This document shows, piece after piece, positions 28,517 to 37,308 of a DNA stretch of 64,000 bases (its first letter is position 1; every line of letters starts with the position of its first letter). This DNA comes from Sporosarcina sp. ANT_H38. Lineage in GTDB: Bacteria; Bacillota; Bacilli; Bacillales_A; Planococcaceae. The translations under genes were made by a program, and so were the position numbers. Below the pieces are notes generated by a model. The model did not search any database and was not told where the DNA came from. It worked only from the letters and a program-made list of their open reading frames with translations. The DNA lies in the NCBI RefSeq assembly GCF_008369195.1, contig NZ_VOBC01000003.1, positions 372,001-436,000 on the forward strand, written 5' to 3'.

Positions 28517-29131
28517 TTATCTCTCCTCATCTTTGACTGCTTTAATGAATGCACGAATCAAATTCCCGTCTTTTCTTCCCATACGTTCTACTCCGCTTGA
28601 AACGTCCACCATATATGGATTTACTGTCCTGATTGCCTGTGCAACATTGTCAGCGTTCAGTCCGCCCGCCAGAATCACTTTTTCCGATTGGACACCAGCG
28701 TCTTTCATTAGGTGCCAATCAAAGGTCATTCCGCTACCTCCTTTAAAGTCAGTTCCTGGCGTATCGAACAAAAAGTAGTCTGTTTCATATTGTATAGATT
28801 GCTTTGCGTATTCATCGCTGTAAACTGATAACACTTTAATGGAAGGAAGTCCGACTTTTTTGATAAAATCCGAACTTTCATCACCGTGAAATTGAATAAT
28901 ATCTAGCGGTACTTCCCGATACGTTTTCTCAATTTCATCTTGTGATGCATCTACAAATACTCCAACTTTCAGCACTCCAGTTGGAATAGTCTTCGCTAAC
29001 TCTTGCGCTTCAGCAATTGTCACTTGCCGTCTGCTTGGAGCAAAGACAAAGCCAATTGCATCCGCTCCAGCATCCACTGCTGTTTTCACATGTTGCGATT
29101 CCATTAATCCGCAAATCTTCACCTTCGTCAT
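28517..29131 (-). CDS. trpF: Phosphoribosylanthranilate isomerase TrpF
   Basis: 204 residues, a single TIM barrel. KICGLMESQHV carries the catalytic cysteine, GFVFAPSRRQV follows, the conserved aspartate lies in FLFDTPG and the phosphate site in LAGGLNADNV. It is a separate protein, not fused to TrpC. It overlaps trpC by four bases. Confidence 0.97.
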   Translation of the reverse strand: MTKVKICGLMESQHVKTAVDAGADAIGFVFAPSRRQVTIAEAQELAKTIPTGVLKVGVFVDASQDEIEKTYREVPLDIIQFHGDESSDFIKKVGLPSIKVLSVYSDEYAKQSIQYETDYFLFDTPGTDFKGGSGMTFDWHLMKDAGVQSEKVILAGGLNADNVAQAIRTVNPYMVDVSSGVERMGRKDGNLIRAFIKAVKDEER

Positions 29132-29916
29132 CGGACTACTCTTGGTAACGCGACTTGCAGAGATTGTATGGCTGTAGCAACTGAACCACTTCGCATAAGC
29201 GATTCACCGACGAGAACCGAACTCGCACCGGCATCTGCAACAAATAACGCGTCTTCTGTTTCCCAAATACCACTTTCGCTAATCAGGACACGTTCTTCAT
29301 TGAACGGAAATAGGCTCGCAATCTCTTCTGTTCTCTTTAAATCCACTTTAAATGTGCGGAGATCCCGATTGTTGACACCTATCAGTTTTGCATCGATACC
29401 AATCGCACGTTTCAGCTCCACTCCGTCATGTACTTCCACAAGTACCTCCAGTCCAGATGACAATGCATAGAGATGTAGATTGCTTAGTTCTTCATCAGTA
29501 AGAGCAGCAACAATCAGTAGAATGACAGATGCCCCCGCACTTTTCGCACGGTCAATTTGTACGGTATGGATGATAAAATCCTTGCATAGCAACGGAATCG
29601 GAACATCTTCCGCTACAGCTGCTAAGTCTTCGAAAGAGCCCTTAAAAAAATGACTATCCGTCAAAACGGAAATACATGCTGCACCTGCATTGTAATAAGC
29701 AATCGCTTGTGCGACAGGATCCGCACCTTCCGCGATAAGTCCTTTCGAAGGAGACGCACGCTTCATTTCCGCGATGACTTGCAAGCGCTCTGTTTTATAT
29801 AACTTTTTGAACAAAGAAGGACGAGACGGACGAACTTCTTGTAACACTTCCTGTTCCGCCAACATGTCTAGCACTTCACGCCGTTTCTCTTGTAAGATTT
29901 CATCCAGAATCGTCAT
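29128..29916 (-). CDS. trpC: Indole-3-glycerol phosphate synthase TrpC
   Basis: 262 residues. VIAEMKRASPSKGLIAEGAD contains the catalytic glutamate and lysine, LLCKDFIIHTVQI the second lysine, and LIGVNNRDLRTFKVDL and LISESGIWETEDA complete the barrel. It closes the indole ring. It overlaps both trpD and trpF by four bases. Confidence 0.98.
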   Translation of the reverse strand: MTILDEILQEKRREVLDMLAEQEVLQEVRPSRPSLFKKLYKTERLQVIAEMKRASPSKGLIAEGADPVAQAIAYYNAGAACISVLTDSHFFKGSFEDLAAVAEDVPIPLLCKDFIIHTVQIDRAKSAGASVILLIVAALTDEELSNLHLYALSSGLEVLVEVHDGVELKRAIGIDAKLIGVNNRDLRTFKVDLKRTEEIASLFPFNEERVLISESGIWETEDALFVADAGASSVLVGESLMRSGSVATAIQSLQVALPRVVR

Positions 29917-30944
29917 CTCGCCACCGCCTTTGCACTGATTTTCGTACTGAATGCTACTACTGCATCTAGCTTTTGCAACGCTTTACCAGATAAAATACTG
30001 TCCGTCGCCTGTTTGACACCTTCTTGAATCGTCCCCGCTTGCCCATTCGCGAATAAACCAATGCCCGCATTGAAAACGACTGTATCGAAATGAGGACCGC
30101 GAATTCCATTGAAAATCGCACGAATGATTGCCGCATTTTCCTTCGCGTTGCCTCCACGTATAGCCGAAATCGGTGCAGAGTTAAGTCCCACGTCATCCGC
30201 TGTCAGTGAAAATGGGATCAAATCGCCTTTATCAAGAAGAACAAATGCATTTTGTCCCGCAAGTGACGCTTCGTCCATTCCACCTGCTCCCGATACGATA
30301 ATTGCCCTCTCTCTGCCAAGCATGCGCAATACGGATGCATATTCCATCGTGAAGTCCGGCCTGTTTATACCCGTAAATTGTGTTTTTAATGGGATTGGAT
30401 TGGTTAGAGGCCCTACAAGATTAAAGATAGTCGGCTTACCGATTTGCTGCCGGATAGCACCGATTCGTTTCATTTTCGGATGAACGTTTGGTGCATATAA
30501 GAAGGTGATCCCTTCCTGTTCAAGCAGTTCAATTGTTTCGTCTAAGCTGAAGTCCGTATGAATGCCGAGCGCTTCCAATACATCGGAACTTCCCGCATCA
30601 CTCGAAATTTTCCGATTGCCATGCTTAGCGATAGAAGCGCCTGCTCCTGCCAATACAAACGCGGATGCCGTACTAATATTAAAAGTATTTGAGCCATCTC
30701 CGCCTGTTCCGCAGTTATCCATAAATGTTTCCCGTGGAACATTTACTTTAAGCGCGAACGATTTCATAACCGCAGCAAGAGACGCAACTTCGTGAGCCGT
30801 TTCCCCCTTTTTTGACAAAGCTAAAAGAAAATCAGCTACGTCTCTCGATTCCGTTTGCTCATTAAACATCAGCTTAGACGCTTCCAACATTTCTTCATAC
30901 ATCAAATGCTCGCCTATCTCTACTCTTCTCACAAAACTTCTCAT
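29913..30944 (-). CDS. trpD: Anthranilate phosphoribosyltransferase TrpD
   Basis: 343 residues. The phosphoribosyl-diphosphate loop DNCGTGGDGSNTFNISTASA is intact, KHGNRKISSDAGSSDVLEALG follows and GPLTNP is present. It joins anthranilate and PRPP. The start ATG has AAAGGAGAG upstream. There is a 55-base gap to trpE. No amidotransferase domain is fused to it. Confidence 0.97.
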   Translation of the reverse strand: MRSFVRRVEIGEHLMYEEMLEASKLMFNEQTESRDVADFLLALSKKGETAHEVASLAAVMKSFALKVNVPRETFMDNCGTGGDGSNTFNISTASAFVLAGAGASIAKHGNRKISSDAGSSDVLEALGIHTDFSLDETIELLEQEGITFLYAPNVHPKMKRIGAIRQQIGKPTIFNLVGPLTNPIPLKTQFTGINRPDFTMEYASVLRMLGRERAIIVSGAGGMDEASLAGQNAFVLLDKGDLIPFSLTADDVGLNSAPISAIRGGNAKENAAIIRAIFNGIRGPHFDTVVFNAGIGLFANGQAGTIQEGVKQATDSILSGKALQKLDAVVAFSTKISAKAVAR

Positions 30945-30999
30945 CTCAATCTCTCCTTTGCTCTGCTAAGCTCTTTCTCACAATCAATTCATCATTGAA

Positions 31000-32373
31000 T
31001 TAGTTTACGACTTCCAACAAAGACTTGGCTTTATTGGCCGTCTCCATGAATTCTGCTGTAGGATCTGACGCTTGCACAATGCCTGCTCCTGCCTGAACGT
31101 AAGCTTTACCGTCTTTCACAACCATCGTGCGAATTGTCAACGCAAAATCCATATTGCCATTGAAACCGATATACCCGATTGCACCGCCGTAAATACCCCG
31201 GTCCATTTTCTCCAATTCATCAATCAATTCCATTGCTCGTTTCTTCGGTGCACCTGTCACCGTACCCGCCGGAAGACATGCCGTTAACGCGTCTAATGAA
31301 TGTAGCACCGGCGATAATGTTCCCTCTGCCTCCGATACAATATGCATCACGTGCTCATAACGGACAACTTCCATATAGCTTGTGACTCGCACCGAATCCG
31401 GAAGGCACACCTTCTCCAAATCATTCCGCCCAAGGTCGACAAGCATATCGTGTTCAGCAAGTTCTTTCGGATCAGCTAGCAACTCTTTCTCGAGCGCTAT
31501 ATCTTCAGCTTTATCTACACCGCGTCGGCGTGTCCCTGCAATCGGATTCGTCATCACTTTGCCATTCGATACACGTACCAAACTTTCCGGTGACGTACCC
31601 ACGATGACATGATCATCGAATTCCATGAAATACATATAAGGTGAAGGATTACGTTTTCTTAGCTTTCGGTATAATGAAAACGGATCGCCGTTAAAGTCCG
31701 CTACTAAACGTCTCGACAGCACAACTTGTTCGACTTCGCCTTGTTCGATATATCCTTTTGCCTTGCGTACCAAATCTTCAAAATCCCGCTGAGTTACGGA
31801 ACATTTATAGTCGGATATTGCAAAAGCCGACTCTTTCTTTTCTGGTCCAGACAACATACTTTCCGCCAGTGCATCCAAATCAGGAGCGCTTTGTTCCGGA
31901 TTAATTTCCGTATGCAGCAGTGTCACCTCATTCAATACATGGTCGAAAATAATAATGGTCTCGTAAATATTGAAATTAACATCCGGGAATCCCATATCGT
32001 CATGGGAACGCGTTACACTGTCGGAACCCGCTCCATATCCCACGTAGCCAACCGCTCCACCTGTGAAAGGAAAATCGATTTCGTCTGTAATTCGCGGCAC
32101 CAATCTTTTCAATAGCACGAACAGATCACCCTCGTGTACATATTTCTTGCCCGTAGCATATACATGTTCTTCAAGTTTTCCATCACGTCCGCTGTAAGAC
32201 TTCAGTGGATCCATTCCAAGGAAGGAGTAGCGCCCCGACCCATCGCGCTTCGAAGAACTTTCTAGTAAAAACTTTCTTTCCCCCTGCATTCTTCTAAAAA
32301 TCAATATCGGTGTTAATGAATCCCCATTTAATTTCTTCATTGTCGTCCGTAAACTCGTCTGTTCTTTGCTCAT
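31000..32373 (-). CDS. trpE: Anthranilate synthase component I TrpE
   Basis: 457 residues, the chorismate-binding family. LLESSSKRDGSGRYSFLG is the tryptophan feedback region. VDLGRNDLEKVC, LPAGTVTGAPKKRAMELID and GAIGYIGFNGNMDFALTIRT are the active-site blocks. There is no trpG in the operon, so the glutaminase partner must be encoded elsewhere, probably by a pabA/trpG-type gene in the folate cluster as in Bacillus subtilis. It is the first structural gene after the T-box. Confidence 0.97.
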   Translation of the reverse strand: MSKEQTSLRTTMKKLNGDSLTPILIFRRMQGERKFLLESSSKRDGSGRYSFLGMDPLKSYSGRDGKLEEHVYATGKKYVHEGDLFVLLKRLVPRITDEIDFPFTGGAVGYVGYGAGSDSVTRSHDDMGFPDVNFNIYETIIIFDHVLNEVTLLHTEINPEQSAPDLDALAESMLSGPEKKESAFAISDYKCSVTQRDFEDLVRKAKGYIEQGEVEQVVLSRRLVADFNGDPFSLYRKLRKRNPSPYMYFMEFDDHVIVGTSPESLVRVSNGKVMTNPIAGTRRRGVDKAEDIALEKELLADPKELAEHDMLVDLGRNDLEKVCLPDSVRVTSYMEVVRYEHVMHIVSEAEGTLSPVLHSLDALTACLPAGTVTGAPKKRAMELIDELEKMDRGIYGGAIGYIGFNGNMDFALTIRTMVVKDGKAYVQAGAGIVQASDPTAEFMETANKAKSLLEVVN

Positions 32374-32404
32374 CTCAGCTCAACTCTCCTCTTTTAGACT
32401 ATTT

Positions 32405-32748
32405 TTTTGAATAAAAAAAGCCCTCTGCAAAAGGACAGATTAGTCCGATTGCAGAGGACGGAATACACCGCGTTGCCACCTCTAATTGAAGCATTGCTGC
32501 TTCCACTTTGCGTGTCTAAAAGACACATCCCGTAACGTGGGATCTCACGTCCAACTTGAAAAAAATTCAAATCGGCTCTCATAAGTCCATTCACATCGGC
32601 CACGAATCAGTTTCCACCACCCACTGACTCTCTACAATCGCGTACCCATGCTACTCTTCTTATTCAATAATTTCTCAGCTATGCTCTTCTCAACTCGTCT
32701 GTCGTGGGCGACACCGCTCTCGGTACCTTCTGCCCGTCTTTGAATAAA
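32405..32748 (-). ncRNA. tRNA-Trp T-box leader
   Basis: Minus-strand leader with Stem I (AGAGAGTCAGTGG, then GTGGAAACTGA). The specifier context GTGAA-TGG-ACTT puts a TGG (tryptophan) codon at plus 32587-32589. The T-box core AGAGGTGGCAACGCGG is at 32468-32483, its UGGC able to pair with the tRNA-Trp acceptor end. The terminator follows at 32413-32457. Uncharged tRNA-Trp should stabilise the antiterminator and turn on trpEDCFBA. Confidence 0.95.
32413..32457 (-). terminator. T-box regulated terminator
   Basis: CCTCTGCAA (32422-32430) pairs with TTGCAGAGG (32449-32457); on the minus strand it is followed by GC and seven T. It competes with the T-box antiterminator in front of trpE. Confidence 0.9.
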
Positions 32749-32759
32749 ATATTGTTCTA

Positions 32760-32789
32760 ATCTTAGTATGAATAGCATCAAGTTGTCAA
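32760..32789 (-). promoter_or_regulatory. trp operon promoter
   Basis: The minus-strand perfect -35 TTGACA (32784-32789) and -10 TAAGAT (32760-32765) are 18 bp apart, directly upstream of the T-box leader. Confidence 0.75.
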
Positions 32790-32906
32790 CCTCTTCAGTA
32801 AAGTAATGTCATTTATTTTTCTTTTACACATTGAAGATATGTTTCATTTAGTCGTTTGATTCCCAATGCGGTATACTTAATTCAACAATAAAAGCAGGTG
32901 ATCCTA

Positions 32907-33611
32907 ATGAGAATCAATAAATATTTAAGCGAAGCTGGGATTGTTTCACGTCGCGGTGCGGATAAATGGATAGAAGATGGTCGTATTACAATTAACGGGC
33001 AGCTAGCTGAGCTCGGCAGTAAAGTTGAAAGCGGCGACGAAGTACGGGCTGACGGAAAACTCGTGAAGTCGGAAGAGCAACTCGTCTATCTTGTGCTCAA
33101 TAAACCCGTCGGCATTACAAGTACGACAGAACGTCATATTAAAGGCAATGTCATCGACTTCGTCAACCATCCACTACGTATTTTTCATATCGGGCGGCTC
33201 GACAAAGATTCAGACGGACTTCTTCTTCTTACAAATGACGGCGATATCGTCAATGAAATCTTACGTGAAGAAAATGGTCACGAAAAAGAATATATCGTCA
33301 CTGTCGACCAACCGATCACGAAGGAATTCATCAGACAGATGGAGGCCGGTGTCCCGATATTAGATACGGTGACAAAACCATGTAAAGTAAAACAACTGGG
33401 TCCGCGCAAATTCAACATGACATTGACTCAAGGTTTGAACCGTCAAATCCGCCGCATGTGTTCTGCACTCGGCTACAATGTACGGAAATTACAACGAACA
33501 CGGATTATGAACGTCCATCTCGGTGACTTGCCTAATGGGCAATGGCGTGATTTGACCGAGCAAGAACTGTCAGGAATGTTCAAGATGTTGAACTATGAAC
33601 CGAAACGTTAA
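32907..33611 (+). CDS. 23S rRNA pseudouridine synthase, RluF-like
   Basis: 234 residues from ATG 32907 (AGGTG upstream). An N-terminal S4 RNA-binding domain ([21 protein letters not shown] region, residues 1-60) is followed by a pseudouridine synthase domain with the catalytic aspartate in [19 protein letters not shown] and the [21 protein letters not shown]-contact block. The latter resembles RluF (U2604) more than RluB. It isomerises a uridine of 23S rRNA. The exact target is inferred. Confidence 0.88.
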   Translation: MRINKYLSEAGIVSRRGADKWIEDGRITINGQLAELGSKVESGDEVRADGKLVKSEEQLVYLVLNKPVGITSTTERHIKGNVIDFVNHPLRIFHIGRLDKDSDGLLLLTNDGDIVNEILREENGHEKEYIVTVDQPITKEFIRQMEAGVPILDTVTKPCKVKQLGPRKFNMTLTQGLNRQIRRMCSALGYNVRKLQRTRIMNVHLGDLPNGQWRDLTEQELSGMFKMLNYEPKR

Positions 33612-33616
33612 AGAGA

Positions 33617-33660
33617 AAAAGCTGATCCTTATCCGGAGTTTCCGGCGAGGATCAGCTTTT
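33617..33660. terminator. Bidirectional terminator
   Basis: AAAAGCTGATCCT (33617-33629) pairs with AGGATCAGCTTTT (33648-33660), with CCGGA/TCCGG closing the inner loop. It lies between the convergent rluF-like and carboxypeptidase genes. Confidence 0.85.
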
Positions 33661-33687
33661 ATTTTTAAACATCTAATGCAAACAGAT

Positions 33688-35238
33688 TCACTTTCGATAA
33701 TTCGCCAATGTGATGGCAATAGCGTCTAGTACTTCGACCGTTCTGTCGCTTAAGTAATTGTTAACCATAACTGAAAATATAAGCAGCTCGCCATCTTTTG
33801 TTGTCACATATCCCGACAACGCAGCAACCCCGTTCAACGCTCCCGTCTTCGCTTGGACATTCCCCTCCGCCGCAGTTCCTTTCATGCGATGACGCAATGT
33901 ACCACCGATAAACCGTTCTCCATTTCCTGCTACGGGAAGTGCATTTAGGAATGTCGGATACCAGGGTTTCTTTTGTGCTACTTCGAGCAATCTCGTTACT
34001 TCATTCGCAGTGACAAGGTTTTTATGTGACATACCTGATCCGTCTCGAAGTAGCATATTCTTCGCATCAAGTCCCATATCAGCAAGGACTCCTTCCATGA
34101 CGGCAAGTCCTTTATCCCAACTACCTACACCGCCAATCACACGCCCCATCTCTTTGACAAGTACTTCGGCATGTCCATTGTTGCTTAGTTTTAAAAATGG
34201 AATAAACAACTCTTTTAACGGCATTGATTGCTTTGATGCCACTAAACTAGCTCCTTTAGGAACTTTTTTGCGCCCGACTTTCGGTGTTATAGAAAATGAA
34301 ATGCCTTGTTGTTCAACGGCCTCCTTAAATATGTTTAGTGCGTAATTCGTGGGTTCCCAGACAGAGGACCATGTGCGTGTTTTTTTTGCGCCTGCCGGAA
34401 TTGTACCGGAAACAATAAGCGTATTTGAACCATGCTGCCGTTCAACTTGGATACTTTTCTTACCTTTTTTAGCTACAGTTTGCGTCTTGTTAACAATTGT
34501 AAGATAGTTATTCGCTGGCACCATGCTGATTTTACCCGCTTGTCCCGATTTCGTGGCAGGATACACTTCGACAATCACAGTTCCTGAGTCGTAATCATCA
34601 TTCGGCGACAGCGTAAGTGCCGATACTTGGGAACCTGTATAGAAGGGTTCATCGGACCAGTTCAAGTCTTGAGAAAGCCGAATGCTGTCATACCAATAGT
34701 CATCCCCGTATACGTTTCCAGTGATGGAGCGGATTCCTCTCGCTTTTAATTCGGAAGCAAATGCTTTTAAATCATTTTTCGTCAGTGTCGGATCACCTCT
34801 ACCTCTTAAATAGAGATTGCCATGAATTACGCCGTTCTCAATCCGTCCATCCATGTACAATTCTGTTTTGAACGTATGGTCTTCTCCTAGTGTTTCAAGT
34901 GCCGCTACACCTGTCAGCAGCTTCATAACAGATGCAGGGTGAACCCGCGTATCGCCAAGATTGGAATAGACAATTTCACCGGTCGACGCTTTCCGAATGC
35001 TGATTCCAGTTGTCGCACCTTGTAACCTTGGATCGTTCAGGATCTCGTCAATTTTAGGCATTTTATCAGAGTCAATAGGGAGCATATCAGGTTCTTGAAT
35101 TTTAGCGACAGGCACTGTGATTTTGTCCAATGAAACCTCATTATTATCCTGTTGTTTCATCCCAATCATCAGTGTCACGATTGTTGCAATCACTGTAAGT
35201 GCAATTATTAACTTCCTTCTTTTACGCCTCTTTTTCAA
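33688..35238 (-). CDS. dacC: D-alanyl-D-alanine carboxypeptidase/endopeptidase (PBP4, S13 family)
   Basis: 516 residues from TTG 35236-35238. This start is chosen because GGGGGAG is eight bases upstream and gives a normal KKRRKRRKLIIALTV signal anchor; the longer frame back to 35331 lacks a ribosome binding site. Penicillin-binding motifs are in order: SVMK in HPASVMKLLTG, SNN in LSNNGHAEVLVKEM, and KTG in QAKTGALNGVAALSGY. It trims peptidoglycan outside the membrane. The ribosome binding site overlaps the TAG of the broken gene upstream, so the two were once coupled. Confidence 0.88.
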   Translation of the reverse strand: MKKRRKRRKLIIALTVIATIVTLMIGMKQQDNNEVSLDKITVPVAKIQEPDMLPIDSDKMPKIDEILNDPRLQGATTGISIRKASTGEIVYSNLGDTRVHPASVMKLLTGVAALETLGEDHTFKTELYMDGRIENGVIHGNLYLRGRGDPTLTKNDLKAFASELKARGIRSITGNVYGDDYWYDSIRLSQDLNWSDEPFYTGSQVSALTLSPNDDYDSGTVIVEVYPATKSGQAGKISMVPANNYLTIVNKTQTVAKKGKKSIQVERQHGSNTLIVSGTIPAGAKKTRTWSSVWEPTNYALNIFKEAVEQQGISFSITPKVGRKKVPKGASLVASKQSMPLKELFIPFLKLSNNGHAEVLVKEMGRVIGGVGSWDKGLAVMEGVLADMGLDAKNMLLRDGSGMSHKNLVTANEVTRLLEVAQKKPWYPTFLNALPVAGNGERFIGGTLRHRMKGTAAEGNVQAKTGALNGVAALSGYVTTKDGELLIFSVMVNNYLSDRTVEVLDAIAITLANYRK

Positions 35239-35242
35239 TCCG

Positions 35243-35656
35243 CTATCTCCCCCCGCTAATAACTTTGTTATAGCTTCTAATCTTTTCGGCAACAATGTGA
35301 TTTCTTTTACAATACCGAATAAGGCAACCAATCGGACTGCCTGAAATCCCTGTCCCGGGCCATACTTTTTTCAGCACGGCAATATCCATCTGTTGTGACA
35401 ACTTGTCCTTAAACTTGCGGTGTTGAATGGCATAACCGCATTTATAGGCATCCCATCCACTTTCATCTGCTCCTGGGACAAGTAGTCAATCTGCAAACTC
35501 TCCTACCATCTTACCGCCGTCAGACAAGATATATTCATACTCTTTTTTCGATAATGAAGATGACGAACTTGGATTATCGAATACACAGACCACTTCTTTC
35601 TGTACATGTATAATTTCATCCAGGTCTTTCAATTGACTACCTAAAACAACATCCAT
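35243..35656 (-). pseudogene. Unknown gene interrupted by one in-frame TGA
   Basis: From ATG 35654-35656, with AGAAGGA eight bases upstream, a frame runs 56 codons (MDVVLGSQLKDLDEII start) to TGA at 35486-35488. It then continues open and coding-like for 80 codons to TAG at 35243-35245, which sits inside the dacC ribosome binding region. The second half contains SGWDAYKCGYAIQHRKF and VWPGTGISGSPIGCLIRYC. Removing the single stop gives a 137-residue protein. I do not recognise the family. Either the gene is dead, or the read holds an error. Confidence 0.6.
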
Positions 35657-35737
35657 ATTTTGGTCCTTCTATTTTGTTGAATAAAAACCGATATGCTATA
35701 CTATCTAAAAATATGACTGAATAGAGGGATTATTTTC

Positions 35738-36109
35738 GTGTCAAATTTAAAAAGTATTGGCCAAATTGGGATACCTGTAAAAGAAATCAATCGAGCTATT
35801 TTATTTTACAAAGATTTACTTGAACTACCGCTTTTATTCAACACGGACTTAATGGCTTTCTTCAACTGCGACGGTGTCCGCCTTATGCTTAGTCTTCCCG
35901 AAAAGGAACAGTTCGAAAACGCGAGTTCCGTCCTTTATTTTCAAGTAGACGACATCACAGCAAGCTATAATCAATTGAAAGAAAAAGGAGTCTCTTTCAT
36001 TGATAAACCTCATTTAATCACCAAAATGGGTTCAACCGAAACATGGATGGTATTTTTCAATGATACCGAAGGGAATACACATGCACTGATGAGTGAAGTT
36101 GAGGTTTAA
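35738..36109 (+). CDS. VOC family (glyoxalase-like) protein
   Basis: 123 residues from GTG 35738 with AGAGGG upstream. The two beta-alpha-beta-beta-beta modules of the glyoxalase/bleomycin fold are visible: IGQIGIPVKEINRAILFYKDLL at the start and WMVFFNDTEGNTHALM at the end, with the usual late glutamate ligand near the C terminus. The substrate is unknown. It is monocistronic and converges on the O-acetylation operon. Confidence 0.85.
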   Translation: MSNLKSIGQIGIPVKEINRAILFYKDLLELPLLFNTDLMAFFNCDGVRLMLSLPEKEQFENASSVLYFQVDDITASYNQLKEKGVSFIDKPHLITKMGSTETWMVFFNDTEGNTHALMSEVEV

Positions 36110-36127
36110 CTATATTATTCAGGTTCA

Positions 36128-36170
36128 AAAAGGAGTTGCTTCACTCATAGCGAGTAAAGCAACTCCTTTT
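36128..36170. terminator. Bidirectional terminator
   Basis: A stem from 36128-36145 with 36153-36170 (one mismatch) and A/T-rich ends serves the rightward VOC gene and the leftward DHHW gene. Its last base is the stop codon's first base in plus coordinates. Confidence 0.85.
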
Positions 36171-37297
36171 CATGTACTTTGCGATAACCAAATCACATTT
36201 GGGTCCTTTGTAAAATTAGCAACATTGTATAAAAATAAAACTTCAGAGATGTTTTGATCATTCAAATACCTAAGGACGTCCGAATGATAATATCGAAGAT
36301 CTAGTACATGTATTTCCTCAAAGTGATTCGCTAAAAAAGGGATAAATGCATGAGCATAGGAATCTTTAATGATCGCCAACTTACGACTATTTTTGACCCC
36401 TGTTTTAATTTTCACTAGTGTATGATTACCGTCCAAAAATAGCGAATACTTATCCTTTTTCTCAAGATAATCCCATTCGTACAGTGACTCAGATTGCCGC
36501 CCATCTTCATAGGTCACCATTTGAGTAGTTTCAAAATTCGGCAGAAAAACTTCAATCTTGTCCGGCTTAATACCGATTGCATTTGTCTTAGAATGGAGTG
36601 TCCCGAAAAAGTTTTCCGTTACTGTTTCAATACGAAAATCGTCTTCTTCATATGGTTTTATTCCCAATGTTTTCGCGGATTCTCTATAAGCTAAATATGC
36701 ACCCCGCATCGTCCAATGGTGATCTGTTTTAAAATAGATTTGCTCGTTACTTTGCGATTTGAGCGCATCGTATACATCAATTACCTCCACTACGGAAGAC
36801 AATTTTTCTTTCGCGGTTTCAAATGCATCTTTTTCGCTGTATGTTTGAGCAAACAGTGGCAGTTTATCCTCATATAACGCAATCGAAGTTGGAGCAAGTA
36901 ATACATACGACCGAATACCTTCTGCATTTGCAGCAAACCTTTTTACATAGTCAATGTTTTTATCAAACTGTTCGCCAGGTTTTTCAAACGGTTCGATTAG
37001 GAATCCATCTTTTCCGAAGAACACCCCATTATTTTCTTTTTTCAATGAAGCCCTTTCCGACATCGCTTTCAACCTCACCCAACCATCTTTCCAAATAAAC
37101 TGATCAGACATGTACGTTTCAAAACGCGCCGTTAACTTTCCAGAATAAAAATTTGGCAATGTCCATTCAGGCATTTGTGCTAATGGACGGTTTTCTCTAT
37201 CAGAGAAAGCACGGTCACTAGCTACCACATTGAATAAACCTATTCCAAAAATGAATAACAGAAATGCACCTACAAAACACTTTTTATGAATAGACAA
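36170..37297 (-). CDS. DHHW-motif AlgJ/AlgX-like protein
   Basis: 375 residues with an N-terminal signal anchor (residues 8-26). It has the NRPLAQMPEW segment, YMSDQFIWKDGW and the diagnostic DHHWTMRGAYLAYRE near residue 193, with KDSYAHAFIPFLANHF downstream supplying the SGNH-like serine region. It is extracytoplasmic and should accept acetyl groups passed by the MBOAT membrane protein and move them to a surface polymer. It is third in the DUF4358-MBOAT-DHHW operon, 11 bases after the MBOAT gene. The polymer is unknown. Confidence 0.85.
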   Translation of the reverse strand: MSIHKKCFVGAFLLFIFGIGLFNVVASDRAFSDRENRPLAQMPEWTLPNFYSGKLTARFETYMSDQFIWKDGWVRLKAMSERASLKKENNGVFFGKDGFLIEPFEKPGEQFDKNIDYVKRFAANAEGIRSYVLLAPTSIALYEDKLPLFAQTYSEKDAFETAKEKLSSVVEVIDVYDALKSQSNEQIYFKTDHHWTMRGAYLAYRESAKTLGIKPYEEDDFRIETVTENFFGTLHSKTNAIGIKPDKIEVFLPNFETTQMVTYEDGRQSESLYEWDYLEKKDKYSLFLDGNHTLVKIKTGVKNSRKLAIIKDSYAHAFIPFLANHFEEIHVLDLRYYHSDVLRYLNDQNISEVLFLYNVANFTKDPNVIWLSQST

Positions 37298-37308
37298 TGT
37301 GTCACCTC

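Noticed and set aside
35239..35331. Longer D,D-carboxypeptidase starting at 35331
   Set aside because: There is no ribosome binding site, and the extension overlaps the upstream broken gene; the TTG at 35238 gives a normal signal anchor.
35486..35488. Selenocysteine codon in the gene before dacC
   Set aside because: No hairpin typical of a bacterial SECIS was seen just downstream, and no selenoprotein family was recognised; a nonsense mutation is simpler.
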